From: a virus
Strand: one strand, 5' to 3'
DNA: 51,443 bases
Virus record (IMG/VR): IMGVR_UViG_3300044712_000723
Span: 1 to 51,443 of that record
Part shown: positions 42,340 to 49,548 of the stretch, in pieces
How the letters are laid out: every line of letters begins with the position of its first letter
How positions within the stretch are numbered: position 1 is the stretch's first letter
Translations under genes and position numbers: made by a program
The notes under the pieces: generated by a model
Databases searched by the model: none
The model's input: only the letters and a program-made list of their open reading frames with translations
Told to the model about the DNA's origin: nothing

Positions 42340-42725
42340 CAAAACTCCCAACATATTATCCAGGTGATGATATACCGATTACTCGCGGTCCGTTTACCGA
42401 CGATACCGGAATTCCGTTCGATTTGTCAACAATGAGTCAAATAGTATTTAAAACCGGTACAGATCCGCGTTTTGTTGCTGAATTCGCTTTGCATCCAATC
42501 GGCGAACAAAGAGGTATCACACTTAGTGATCTAGTTTTAAACGGTACAACCTACCCTAATGCCTTAGCCGAGTTTACCATTCAAACCGATCAGACTTTAA
42601 AAATGAAAGTTGGATACGGAACAATGGAGGATTTTATTAGCCAAGCCGATGGAACATTGTTAGATTCCAAACGTGATTCAAGCGGAGAAAATATTGTTTA
42701 CCAAATAATTGAACATACTTTATGA
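42336..42725 (+). CDS. Upper-baseplate-like protein
   Basis: 129 residues. YYPGDDIPITRGPFTDDTGIPF and the following strands look like the BppU N-terminal/Ig-like fold of upper baseplate proteins. Coupled to the previous gene by ATGA and to the next by ATGA. Confidence 0.6.
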   Translation: MTKLPTYYPGDDIPITRGPFTDDTGIPFDLSTMSQIVFKTGTDPRFVAEFALHPIGEQRGITLSDLVLNGTTYPNALAEFTIQTDQTLKMKVGYGTMEDFISQADGTLLDSKRDSSGENIVYQIIEHTL

Positions 42726-42910
42726 CAAAGTATTATTTCGGGGTAAAAGTTGGAAACGCGACACTAGATCCAATTGTGATTTGGGGGCAGTTTATTAGGA
42801 ATGTGACAAGTTTAGGTATCGGGTATATGACAATTGGATCAACATTTATAATTGGAAGCAACTTAAATTCAATAGGTAGTTTACAAATAGGAACATTTCA
42901 AATCGCATAA
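42722..42910 (+). CDS. Small tail protein (62 aa)
   Basis: Glycine- and isoleucine-rich with repeats of the type IGSTFIIGSNLNSIGSLQIG, beta-strand-like, ATGA-coupled. Perhaps a small decoration or connector. Confidence 0.5.
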   Translation: MTKYYFGVKVGNATLDPIVIWGQFIRNVTSLGIGYMTIGSTFIIGSNLNSIGSLQIGTFQIA

Positions 42911-42911
42911 A

Positions 42912-43232
42912 ATGAAAAAAACGATACAAGAATTAAAAGCTCTTTGGGTTACCGGATACACTCCGACGCAGCAAGATTTTGCCGATTTATTTGATAGCTT
43001 CACCCCGGTAGATCAATCAAGCGCGTGGCAATTTGCTGATGTAGCCGAAGAAGAAACGTCTGTTTTATTTTTGACTCCCCTTGAAATTGGAACCGAATTT
43101 GACTTAATTTTTGGTCAATGCGTGGCCGACGGTAGTCCCGTAGCTTTTACCGTATCAAATATATCGCGCACGGGATTTACCGTAGTTGCTGCAAGTGTTG
43201 GAAAATTACCTTATCAAATACAAATATCATGA
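42912..43232 (+). CDS. Tail protein
   Basis: 106 residues. MKKTIQELKALWVTGYTPTQQ then DFADLFDSF is a pattern I recognise from tail regions of Bacteroidota phages, followed by a small beta domain. ATGA overlap with the next gene. Confidence 0.6.
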   Translation: MKKTIQELKALWVTGYTPTQQDFADLFDSFTPVDQSSAWQFADVAEEETSVLFLTPLEIGTEFDLIFGQCVADGSPVAFTVSNISRTGFTVVAASVGKLPYQIQIS

Positions 43233-44035
43233 AAAAATTACTATACGTTTTACTATTAATACCATACATTACGTTTGGTCAAACACCTATAAAAGGCGAT
43301 ACCGTATTTACTAGATATATTAAAGCTTTGCCAAAAAGCGGTATTTCTGATGGAAAAGTTAGAATAACCGATACCATTGTTTTAAAAGACGGCACCAAGC
43401 AGGTCACCGCTTTAACCAATACATTAAAAAGCAATTACAATACTGCCTACAGTTTATCTCATTCTCATGCTAATTATTCGGCTTTAGGAAACATAACCGC
43501 GTCCGGGGATGGATCTCAATATTTGGCAAATGATGGAACTTACAAAACCGTAAGTTCGGGAACAACCTTAAACGGCACCGGATTAGTTAGAATGTCCGGA
43601 ACTACAGTAAGTTATGATAATAGCTCATATGCTACGAATGCAGCGATACAAGATAGTTTAACTCAACTTAAAGCGGATACAGTTAATAGCTCGCGAAATG
43701 GCGTGATGAGTAAATATGATTATGTTTTATTACTCAGAAATACCCCATTAACAGGACAAACATTTACCGGTCAATTCAACTTAAGTACTAACTTATATGT
43801 AACTTATAATCAGTATACTTTAAATACAACTATTATTCCTACAATATCGGCAAGTCCTTTGAAAAACGCGTATTGTCGTTTGGTAATTAATGCCGGGGCT
43901 TCTGCTGTTTTAGATCCTTCTAACATGGGTACACTTCGACTAGGAAGCGATGCGTTTACTCCAAGTAAACTAAATGAAATTACTGTCATACAAGAAGAGG
44001 AAGGACTTTACTATTTCATTAAACTTTTAAATTAG
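43229..44035 (+). CDS. Tail fibre-like protein with Sec signal peptide
   Basis: 268 residues. MKKLLYVLLLIPYITFGQ is a signal peptide. Then SLSHSHANYSALGNITASGDG, the HSHANxxxL tail-fibre motif, and a C-terminal beta domain. Combination of fibre motif and export signal is odd. Likely trimeric fibre or exported fibre-like protein. Confidence 0.65.
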   Translation: MKKLLYVLLLIPYITFGQTPIKGDTVFTRYIKALPKSGISDGKVRITDTIVLKDGTKQVTALTNTLKSNYNTAYSLSHSHANYSALGNITASGDGSQYLANDGTYKTVSSGTTLNGTGLVRMSGTTVSYDNSSYATNAAIQDSLTQLKADTVNSSRNGVMSKYDYVLLLRNTPLTGQTFTGQFNLSTNLYVTYNQYTLNTTIIPTISASPLKNAYCRLVINAGASAVLDPSNMGTLRLGSDAFTPSKLNEITVIQEEEGLYYFIKLLN

Positions 44036-44042
44036 CCTATAA

Positions 44043-45467
44043 ATGAGACGGATATTTATTTATCTAAGTTTTTTACTATTACCGTTTAACATTAGTTTTT
44101 CTCAAAACTATGCTGCATTACATACGGTAAAGCTTTATAATAGTGGACTCGATGCAGATGCTACCGCATTTCTTAGTACTGTTGGCGGAGCTAATTCTAT
44201 TCAGCAAAGTGCTATTAATACATTTGTTGTTCAATTGAAAGTAAAAGGATTATGGGCAAAAATGTATGCTATATATCCTTTAATTGGAACAAATTCAACA
44301 CAAAATAAATGGAATTTAAAAGATCTCAGAGATTTAGATGCAGCGTTTAGACTAACATTTTCGTCAACACTTCCGACATTTAATAACTATGGAATTGATT
44401 GGCCTAATTCATCTTCTGTGTATGCTAATACACACTTTAATTTAAGAAATTTTGATAAAAATAATTTTGGTGTTACCACATATGTAGGTAAGGATACTAT
44501 CTGTAAAACTATTTTAGGAGCATTTGATGGCGCTACCTCTTTTTATTTAAAAGAAGCTGGTAATAGATCATTTGTTATGCAATTAATTAATCAGGGTGTT
44601 CCAGATGGAACGGTTCCGCAACCAATTTTTGATTATTATAATACATCGGGGACCACCACAGCCAATAGAACATCTTCAACAAAATTAGCCATATTTAGAA
44701 ATGGTAAAAAATTAGGAACAGACAATACGACAACGGAGACGGCTAACGCTCCAAATGCCAATATTTATCTAAATAATATTGCTGCGGGCCAGGGCGGTTG
44801 GAATGGTTTTTCCAGAATGCAATTTGTTGCTATTCATCAAGGATTAACTGACGCAGAAACAGGCACGTTTGATACTTTGGTAAATAATTTACAGCTCGCA
44901 TTACATAGAAGCTTTACACCTCCTCCTGTTTACTGGTTTATGGGAAATAGTATTACGTGGGGACAAGCTGCTACAGCTCATAATTTTTCCTGGGCTGGCA
45001 TAGTGTGCAATACTAAATTAGCATACGAACAAAATTTAGCTTATCCGGCCTACATAACTGCTAACGTTATATCCAATACTCTTCCCTTATTACCATCCAA
45101 AGGGTATTATGACAAATACGTATTTTTATCAATAGGTATAAATGATTGTTGCTCAGAGGATACATCAGTTTACAGGGCTAATATGATTACCATTATAAAT
45201 AGCATTAAAAGTAAAGGTTATGATAGTACCAATATTATTGTACCCACTATTTACTGGACACCTTCAAAAAATACTAATGTGGTTCGATATAATGATGTTA
45301 TCAAAAGTTTGTGGAATATCTATCATTTGCAAATAAAACCTGATGTTTATCAAGCTATTTTAGATAATCCTCATACATCAGATTTATACAATCCTGACGG
45401 AATTCATCCATTTAATGCCATTCATTCAACGGTGGCTACATGTATTCTAGGATCATTACCAAATTAA
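44043..45467 (+). CDS. Secreted SGNH/GDSL hydrolase with lectin-like N-terminal domain
   Basis: 474 residues. Signal peptide MRRIFIYLSFLLLPFNISFSQ-like, then a LamG-like/phage lectin-type region (about 30-285, DLDAAFRLTF), then an SGNH esterase: GNS with catalytic S303, block III IGINDCC, and DGIH with D452 and H455. Such enzymes deacetylate surface polysaccharides, so this could be a fibre-associated capsule-modifying esterase. Confidence 0.8.
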   Translation: MRRIFIYLSFLLLPFNISFSQNYAALHTVKLYNSGLDADATAFLSTVGGANSIQQSAINTFVVQLKVKGLWAKMYAIYPLIGTNSTQNKWNLKDLRDLDAAFRLTFSSTLPTFNNYGIDWPNSSSVYANTHFNLRNFDKNNFGVTTYVGKDTICKTILGAFDGATSFYLKEAGNRSFVMQLINQGVPDGTVPQPIFDYYNTSGTTTANRTSSTKLAIFRNGKKLGTDNTTTETANAPNANIYLNNIAAGQGGWNGFSRMQFVAIHQGLTDAETGTFDTLVNNLQLALHRSFTPPPVYWFMGNSITWGQAATAHNFSWAGIVCNTKLAYEQNLAYPAYITANVISNTLPLLPSKGYYDKYVFLSIGINDCCSEDTSVYRANMITIINSIKSKGYDSTNIIVPTIYWTPSKNTNVVRYNDVIKSLWNIYHLQIKPDVYQAILDNPHTSDLYNPDGIHPFNAIHSTVATCILGSLPN

Positions 45468-45472
45468 ACGAT

Positions 45473-46024
45473 ATGAAAACATTATTTGTAACTATTTTAA
45501 CACTTTTAACCCTAAATATAGGGGCCCAAAAGTTTCAAACTACTGGCCCAATCACTATTGATCCAGTAAAACTGCAAGTTACTGGACTTTCAACCATTGA
45601 CGCCCAATGGAGCCAACTCGTAAAAACCAATGACAGCTTAAAAACTGCTTTGTCCTTAATTAAAACTCGTTTAGATAGCTTTAAAACGGCTCTTGCCATT
45701 CAGAAAAACTACAGCGCTATTAAGGCTAGTCAAACTTACGTACTGGTTCAAGATACGATTAAATACAGAGCTACTATTAGACAGGCAAATCATACAATCG
45801 ATAGTCTTAAATATCTGATTGAAAAATGTAAGACAGCCCAATATTCAGACACTATAGAATTTATTGGATATAGCGATACGCAAACCGGAACCTTTACCAA
45901 AATAACAGAAAAAGAATATTTGATTGCGCCAAAATTTTCGTGGCAGATTCTTAAGCGGTACCCAATTGTAACGGCCCAGGGAATTAAAACAAAGGAAGTA
46001 ACTATAACAGAGTTGAAGCAATAA
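45473..46024 (+). CDS. Secreted coiled-coil tail-region protein
   Basis: 183 residues from ATG 45473 (frame extends back to 45440 inside the previous gene). MKTLFVTILTLLTLNIGAQ is a signal peptide; residues about 55-130 are a coiled coil (LKTALSLIKTRLDSFKTAL). Fourth gene of the group with a Sec signal. Function unknown. Confidence 0.6.
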   Translation: MKTLFVTILTLLTLNIGAQKFQTTGPITIDPVKLQVTGLSTIDAQWSQLVKTNDSLKTALSLIKTRLDSFKTALAIQKNYSAIKASQTYVLVQDTIKYRATIRQANHTIDSLKYLIEKCKTAQYSDTIEFIGYSDTQTGTFTKITEKEYLIAPKFSWQILKRYPIVTAQGIKTKEVTITELKQ

Positions 46025-46281
46025 TGGATAAGGTGCTATCAGACGGTACAATTGCTGAAATAGGATTAAATGTTAAGGTTACAAAATCCGCTGATGGGTT
46101 TAAAGTAGGAGATGAAACCATGATTACGTCTATAAATGACATAGTAATTAATAAAAGCAAACATGAAATAGATTTATCCAAATGGAAATATGTAGTCCGG
46201 GTATCCGGCGGGTGGATGGTGAACATTAACAATATCAAAATATCGCAGAAAATAAACAAACAACTTAAAAATAATTGCTAA
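46024..46281 (+). CDS. Small beta-rich protein (85 aa)
   Basis: Shares a base with the previous stop. VLSDGTIAEIGLNVKVTKSAD then VRVSGGWMVNINNIKISQK; no family recognised. Last gene before operator C. Confidence 0.5.
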   Translation: MDKVLSDGTIAEIGLNVKVTKSADGFKVGDETMITSINDIVINKSKHEIDLSKWKYVVRVSGGWMVNINNIKISQKINKQLKNNC

Positions 46282-46286
46282 TTTTG
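46279..46286 (+). promoter_or_regulatory. Putative promoter of the lysis genes (-7 element)
   Basis: TAATTTTG matches TAnnTTTG and overlaps the left arm of operator C. No clear TTG lies 19-23 nt upstream. Confidence 0.45.
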
Positions 46287-46304
46287 CCAATAAAGTTGGC
46301 ATAA
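46282..46304. promoter_or_regulatory. Inverted-repeat operator candidate C
   Basis: TTTTGCCA-ATAAAGT-TGGCATAA, arms 7 of 8 complementary with a 7-nt spacer, 13 bases before the first lysis gene. Confidence 0.6.
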
Positions 46305-46316
46305 AACTAAAACGCC

Positions 46317-46601
46317 ATGAACGAAAAAACAAAAGAAATTTTCAAGTACTCCTTAGCGGGTTTGATTGTAATTACAATTCTTACACTGGTGGCATTTCTT
46401 ATATTTAAACCAATGCCAGAGCCAAATAGGTCTATTATTGAAATTATTATCGGGGCCCTGGTGGCTGCATTCACTACGGTAATTTCATTTTTCTTTGGGA
46501 GCTCAAAGGGTAGTGAGGATAAGACAAAGATGATTTATAATTCTACTCCGACAGCAAACGATACTCCGGTTCAACCCGACCCTACTAGCCCGCCAAGATG
46601 A
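46317..46601 (+). CDS. Holin-like membrane protein
   Basis: 94 residues with two transmembrane segments (about 10-31 and 42-63) and a Pro/Thr-rich hydrophilic tail. First gene after operator C and 0.7 kb before the lysozyme, so a holin or antiholin role is likely. Confidence 0.6.
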   Translation: MNEKTKEIFKYSLAGLIVITILTLVAFLIFKPMPEPNRSIIEIIIGALVAAFTTVISFFFGSSKGSEDKTKMIYNSTPTANDTPVQPDPTSPPR

Positions 46602-46999
46602 GGAAATTATATACCATAGAAGTAATACTCTTAACCTACTTGGTGTTATGCATGATAGGATTTGCAGGAGGCAATTAAAACTTCTGGAAGTCCTTTTATT
46701 TTATCCGGGAACACGGTTTTATTATTGCTTTATTGATTGGTCCAAAAAACTATTTTAGTACCACGTTCTCGACTCTGCTCAGTTGGGGCGTTATTGCTTT
46801 TAAAGTCGAACTGATTATTTTTAACGTAGTCTTAATGTTCCTGTCAAAAGACCTTTACCATTACTATACTTACTGGTACAGTGCCATTATAATCTTAAGT
46901 TTCTCCATCTGGTTCATTATTTTCTTCTGCATTTTCTTTGACAAAATAGCTCTCATATTTTACAAATGTCTCAAATTTTTTAAGCATGATAGGGTTTAA
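46598..46999 (+). pseudogene. Membrane protein gene interrupted by an in-frame TAA
   Basis: ATG 46598 (ATGA-coupled to the holin-like gene) opens a frame of 134 codons ending at 46999 with a single TAA at 46676-46678. Before the stop: 26 residues ending MIGFAGGN; after: NFWKSFYFIREHGFIIALLIG..., with three further membrane segments. The two parts read as one continuous membrane protein; a CAA-to-TAA change would explain it. Alternatively translation restarts at a TTG (46733), giving 88 residues. Could be a nonsense allele, readthrough, or two small proteins. Confidence 0.6.
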
Positions 47000-47321
47000 A
47001 AATGTATGGCTGAATATTTTTTGCATGGGTGTATTAGTAATTGCAACCATATTTTTATACAAGATTCTCGACCGGGAAAAGTTAACCCTGACACTTGGAA
47101 CAACCATTTCACTTTCAGTATTCGGGTTAGTCCTTGCTTGGATTAATAGAGATAAAGACGCGGTTAAAAAATCTATTGATGAAAAAGTACCGCGTAAAGA
47201 ATTTGAAGCTGCTATGGATGCGGTCGAAAAGCGACATGATGATTTCATGAAAACACTATGTGAAACAAATGCAATGACCAGGGAGATAATTAACATTTTA
47301 AATAATAATAAAAAACGCTAA
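46986..47321 (+). CDS. Membrane-anchored coiled-coil lysis-region protein
   Basis: 111 residues with two N-terminal membrane segments (about 7-25 and 37-54) and a C-terminal charged coiled coil (KSIDEKVPRKEFEAAMDAVEKR). Such proteins sit beside holins in Bacteroidota phages. Ends two bases before the lysozyme. Confidence 0.6.
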   Translation: MIGFKNVWLNIFCMGVLVIATIFLYKILDREKLTLTLGTTISLSVFGLVLAWINRDKDAVKKSIDEKVPRKEFEAAMDAVEKRHDDFMKTLCETNAMTREIINILNNNKKR

Positions 47322-47323
47322 CT

Positions 47324-47752
47324 ATGAAACCATCAGCAAACTTTATTAAACTATGCCATGGATCAGAAGGATGTAGACTAAAATCTTACCAAGATCCGGG
47401 AGGTATTTGGACAATCGGATGGGGTCACACATTTAAAGTAAAAAAGGGCGATACAATCACACAAGAACAGGCCGATCAATTGTTTTACGATGACTGCGAG
47501 TTCTTCGTGACATGGCTAAATAAACAACCATTTACATTGTCTCAAAGCGCGTTCGATGCAATACTCGATTTAATTTATAACATAGGCCCTGGAAATTTAA
47601 GTCGCGATATTGAGTTGTACAATTCAATAAAATATTGGTATCCGGAAGGTATTAAAGAGGGGTTTATGAGGCATACTATAGACAGTAAAGGAAACGAATT
47701 GCCCGGACTTGTAACACGTAGAAAGAGCGAACTTAAATTAATGTTTGGATGA
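47324..47752 (+). CDS. Endolysin, T4-type lysozyme (GH24)
   Basis: 142 residues. Catalytic triad E15-D24-T30 in the pattern SEGCRLKSYQDPGGIWTIGWGHT has exactly the 9/6-residue spacing of the family. Cleaves peptidoglycan glycosidic bonds at lysis. No signal peptide or anchor, so it needs a holin. Confidence 0.93.
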   Translation: MKPSANFIKLCHGSEGCRLKSYQDPGGIWTIGWGHTFKVKKGDTITQEQADQLFYDDCEFFVTWLNKQPFTLSQSAFDAILDLIYNIGPGNLSRDIELYNSIKYWYPEGIKEGFMRHTIDSKGNELPGLVTRRKSELKLMFG

Positions 47753-47838
47753 AACAATTAAAAATATGCTATTGTATCGGCGTTGACATGGTGGGCCAGC
47801 CGGTGTACATTTATCACATATTAACGGAAACAAAATGA
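47749..47838 (+). CDS. Micro-protein between lysozyme and spanin (29 aa)
   Basis: ATG 47749 overlaps the lysozyme stop (ATGA), and TGA 47838 overlaps the spanin start (ATGA). The tight double coupling suggests it is translated. No family recognised. Confidence 0.45.
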   Translation: MKQLKICYCIGVDMVGQPVYIYHILTETK

Positions 47839-48341
47839 AACCAGAAACTAAAGCAAAATTGTACTTTATAGGAATAATTATAATAATATCGGTGCTATTT
47901 ACTATTACATTTAGTAGTTGTCATCCGACTATGGAGACTTGCAATCATTTATACCCGCCTCAGATAACCGAAAAAATACACGATTCAATTTCTTATCAAA
48001 AAGAATATGTAAAAATAAAAGGCGATAGTACTTATATTATATTGCCTTTCAATTGCATTGAAGATAGTTTAAGACACGTAGTCGAAATATATAAAGGCAA
48101 GCTAGGTAAATACGAAACTACAATAACTTGGATTAATGGCAAACTTAATTTCACGCAAAAAACATTAAATGATTCTATTGCCTATTGGAGCAAGTATCAG
48201 CAAAAAGTAGACGTACAAATTAAAGAAGTACCAGTACAAGTAGATAAAAAAGTCGTTCCAAGGTGGTGTTGGCTTTTACTTATTGCTGTCATATCTTATA
48301 TAGGACTAAGATTTAGTCCTCTCAAAAAATTCATACCATAG
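47835..48341 (+). CDS. Candidate unimolecular spanin (lipoprotein with C-terminal membrane anchor)
   Basis: 168 residues. N-terminal signal with lipobox-like TFSSC (about 25-29), a periplasmic helical/coiled middle (about 60-130), and a C-terminal transmembrane segment (WCWLLLIAVISYIGL) close to the end. Lipid anchor at one end and membrane helix at the other is the definition of u-spanins, which fuse inner and outer membranes in Gram-negative lysis. Follows the endolysin, as expected. Confidence 0.65.
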   Translation: MKPETKAKLYFIGIIIIISVLFTITFSSCHPTMETCNHLYPPQITEKIHDSISYQKEYVKIKGDSTYIILPFNCIEDSLRHVVEIYKGKLGKYETTITWINGKLNFTQKTLNDSIAYWSKYQQKVDVQIKEVPVQVDKKVVPRWCWLLLIAVISYIGLRFSPLKKFIP

Positions 48342-48389
48342 TGATGTAGTAGTGTTTTCTCATAAGTAGTTAGTAATTGTTAGTTATTG

Positions 48390-48424
48390 AGCCGGTTTGC
48401 TTGCGAAAGTCGACCGGCTTTTTT
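48390..48424 (+). terminator. Terminator after the lysis genes
   Basis: AGCCGGT (48390-48396) pairs with ACCGGCT (48413-48419), then six T. Confidence 0.85.
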
Positions 48425-48462
48425 GTTTATCAAAATAATTATATAATATAATAAAAAAAGTG

Positions 48463-48470
48463 TATATTTG
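48463..48470 (+). promoter_or_regulatory. Putative promoter -7 element of the cassette region
   Basis: TATATTTG matches TAnnTTTG; no convincing TTG is at the right distance upstream. It precedes site A, a reasonable place for a cassette promoter. Confidence 0.4.
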
Positions 48471-48550
48471 TATTGGTAACGATGGGGGAGATAATGAAGG
48501 TGATTTCTTTCCAATTTGGCAAGTAATGGAATGGGAGTCAGCCTAAGGTT

Positions 48551-48653
48551 GCCGGTAACGGTCGGGGCTATGCGCCTGTTTTGCCCCACTTGAAACTATC
48601 AAGTTACAACGGCCTTTCACGGGCAAAATGGCGTATGAGGCTGTGTTATGGGC
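48551..48653. other. Integron attC-like site A
   Basis: Long imperfect palindrome: GGTAAC at the left (TAAC 48556-48559) opposite GTTATGGGC at the right (48645-48653). Inner complementary blocks are ATGCGCC/GGCGTAT and TTTTGCCC/GGGCAAAA, with unpaired bases between them, and a loop containing ACTTG/CAAGT. Unpaired spacer bases between the outer TAAC/GTTA and inner stems are like attC secondary structure. Confidence 0.7.
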
Positions 48654-48706
48654 TGCCGTTTTTTAAAATATAGCCTTGGATGGGCTTTGTAAAATCCACA
48701 AATATT

Positions 48707-48898
48707 ATGAGCGATTTCAAAACACGGTTAGAAACCGAAAAAGTTGAGCTTGAAGAAAAGCTAAACAAATTGGATGCTTTTTTAGTATCTGAAAAAGTAA
48801 AAGACATTGACGATGTTCAAAAGGCTCTTTTACAAGTACAAGCAACCGCAATGAACACTTATTTACAGTGTTTAAAAGAACGAATTGAGCGGCTGTAA
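48707..48898 (+). CDS. crAss001_48-related / Acb2-Tad1 hairpin-domain-like protein
   Basis: 63 residues from ATG 48707. Two helices with the pattern FKTRLETEKVELEEKLNKLDAF and LLQVQATAMNTYLQCLKERI, that is RL..E..EL..K...L..F ... LL..Q..AM..Y...L..RI, which I recognise from phage proteins annotated crAss001_48-related and from the helical hairpin of anti-CBASS Acb2 and anti-Thoeris Tad1. Those proteins sequester cyclic nucleotide signals. Sponge activity is inferred; nothing catalytic is expected. Only gene of cassette 1. Confidence 0.65.
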   Translation: MSDFKTRLETEKVELEEKLNKLDAFLVSEKVKDIDDVQKALLQVQATAMNTYLQCLKERIERL

Positions 48899-48910
48899 AT
48901 GTTTTTGGCT

Positions 48911-48940
48911 CGTAGGACTGTTCTTCGGAGCGGTCTTACG
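48911..48940. repeat. Hairpin after the cassette 1 gene
   Basis: CGTAGGACTG pairs with CGGTCTTACG over ten positions including two G-T wobbles, loop of ten bases, no T-run. Directly precedes attC-like site B. Confidence 0.6.
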
Positions 48941-48943
48941 GTT

Positions 48944-49080
48944 GCCCATAACGTTGGCGGTTGACGTTCGTTGCCGACCTAAAATAACAGATAAATTAAC
49001 TTAAAAGCATAAATATTATGAATACAGAAAACATTATCAACGAAGAAAAAGGCAATGACGTTAACCACGTGTTATGTGGC
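48944..49080. other. Integron attC-like site B
   Basis: GCCCATAAC (48944-48952) at the left, GTTATGTGGC (49071-49080) at the right (CATAAC pairs with GTTATG). Second block 48959-48975 pairs with 49051-49066 at 14 Watson-Crick positions plus two wobbles and one bulge. The loop is 75 nt and holds the start of the 49018 ORF. Left flank resembles site A over 21 bases (15 identical). Confidence 0.65.
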
Positions 49081-49284
49081 GTTATTGGGTTTGAGGAATA
49101 TATAACTAAACACCATCCAGACCCCGAGTCAATGACAATGATGGATAATTTTGGAAGGGATAAATCGTTACGGGTTGGATATGAGGCTGGACAAATAGTT
49201 AAACTCGCTGAAAAATATGCAGAATATAGAATTATTCAACACCAAAAAAGAAAAATGATTGAGCGTGGGATTAATGCCACATAA
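49018..49284 (+). CDS. Hypothetical protein of cassette 2
   Basis: 88 residues from ATG 49018, but this start lies within attC-like site B and the reading frame crosses the cassette border at about 49071. An alternative start in frame, ATG 49132, lies 61 bases behind the cassette border, like the 44-62-base leaders of cassettes 1 and 3, and gives 50 residues (MTMMDNFGRDKSLRV...). The TAA is part of the R''-like box GCCACATAAC. No family recognised. Confidence 0.5.
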   Translation: MNTENIINEEKGNDVNHVLCGVIGFEEYITKHHPDPESMTMMDNFGRDKSLRVGYEAGQIVKLAEKYAEYRIIQHQKRKMIERGINAT

Positions 49285-49362
49285 CGTTTCGTATATGAAA
49301 CGTGGCTTTGCTCGAATGTTTCAAGTTGGCACGAACTCATCAAGCCATGTTTTATATACGGT
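49071..49362 (+). mobile_element. Integron-like gene cassette 2
   Basis: Begins GTTATGTGGC (49071-49080), and its 3' site begins GCCACATAAC (49276-49285), a 10 of 10 reverse complement, as integron logic requires. 292 bases with one short ORF. Confidence 0.6.
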
Positions 49363-49374
49363 GTTATATGCTGC
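49276..49374. other. Integron attC-like site C
   Basis: ATAAC (49281-49285) pairs with GTTAT (49363-49367); then a 19-bp block 49290-49308 pairs with 49342-49360 at 17 Watson-Crick positions plus two wobbles. Outer spacers GTTT and GT are unpaired, as in attC unpaired central spacers. The clearest of the sites. Confidence 0.75.
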
Positions 49375-49406
49375 TTTTATTAAGCCAAATAATTAAAACT
49401 AAATAT

Positions 49407-49544
49407 ATGGAATGTTATAAATGTTCAGTAAGTGGAAAGAAATTATACTACATGGATGTGTATTATGATGAAGAATTAGGTGCAACAGTTGGATATTGCC
49501 CTAATTGTGGACATAAAGAAGTAATTGGATTTGGTAAACTGTAA
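49407..49544 (+). CDS. Small zinc-ribbon protein of cassette 3
   Basis: 45 residues from ATG 49407, 44 bases behind the cassette border. CYKC at 3-6 and CPNCG at about 31-35 form a zinc ribbon. Function unknown. Confidence 0.6.
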   Translation: MECYKCSVSGKKLYYMDVYYDEELGATVGYCPNCGHKEVIGFGKL

Positions 49545-49548
49545 AGCT

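Larger units (their letters stand above)
48645..49070 (+). mobile_element. Integron-like gene cassette 1
   Basis: Begins GTTATGGGCTGCCG (48645-48658) and ends in a site whose left boundary CGGTTGCCCATAAC (48939-48952) is its reverse complement at 12 of 14 positions. In integron cassettes the R'' box at the 3' end matches the R' box at the 5' end, because both come from the cassette's own attC. Contains the Acb2/Tad1-hairpin-like gene 48707-48898. Confidence 0.65.

Noticed and set aside
46598-46999. Genome-wide stop-codon reassignment
   Set aside because: TAA, TGA and TAG all end genes at normal positions elsewhere; only this one gene has an internal stop.
48470-48550. A further cassette upstream of site A
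   Set aside because: GGTAAC with following G-rich bases is repeated here (48476 and 48555), but no front box GTTACCGG is found upstream, so no complete cassette can be drawn.
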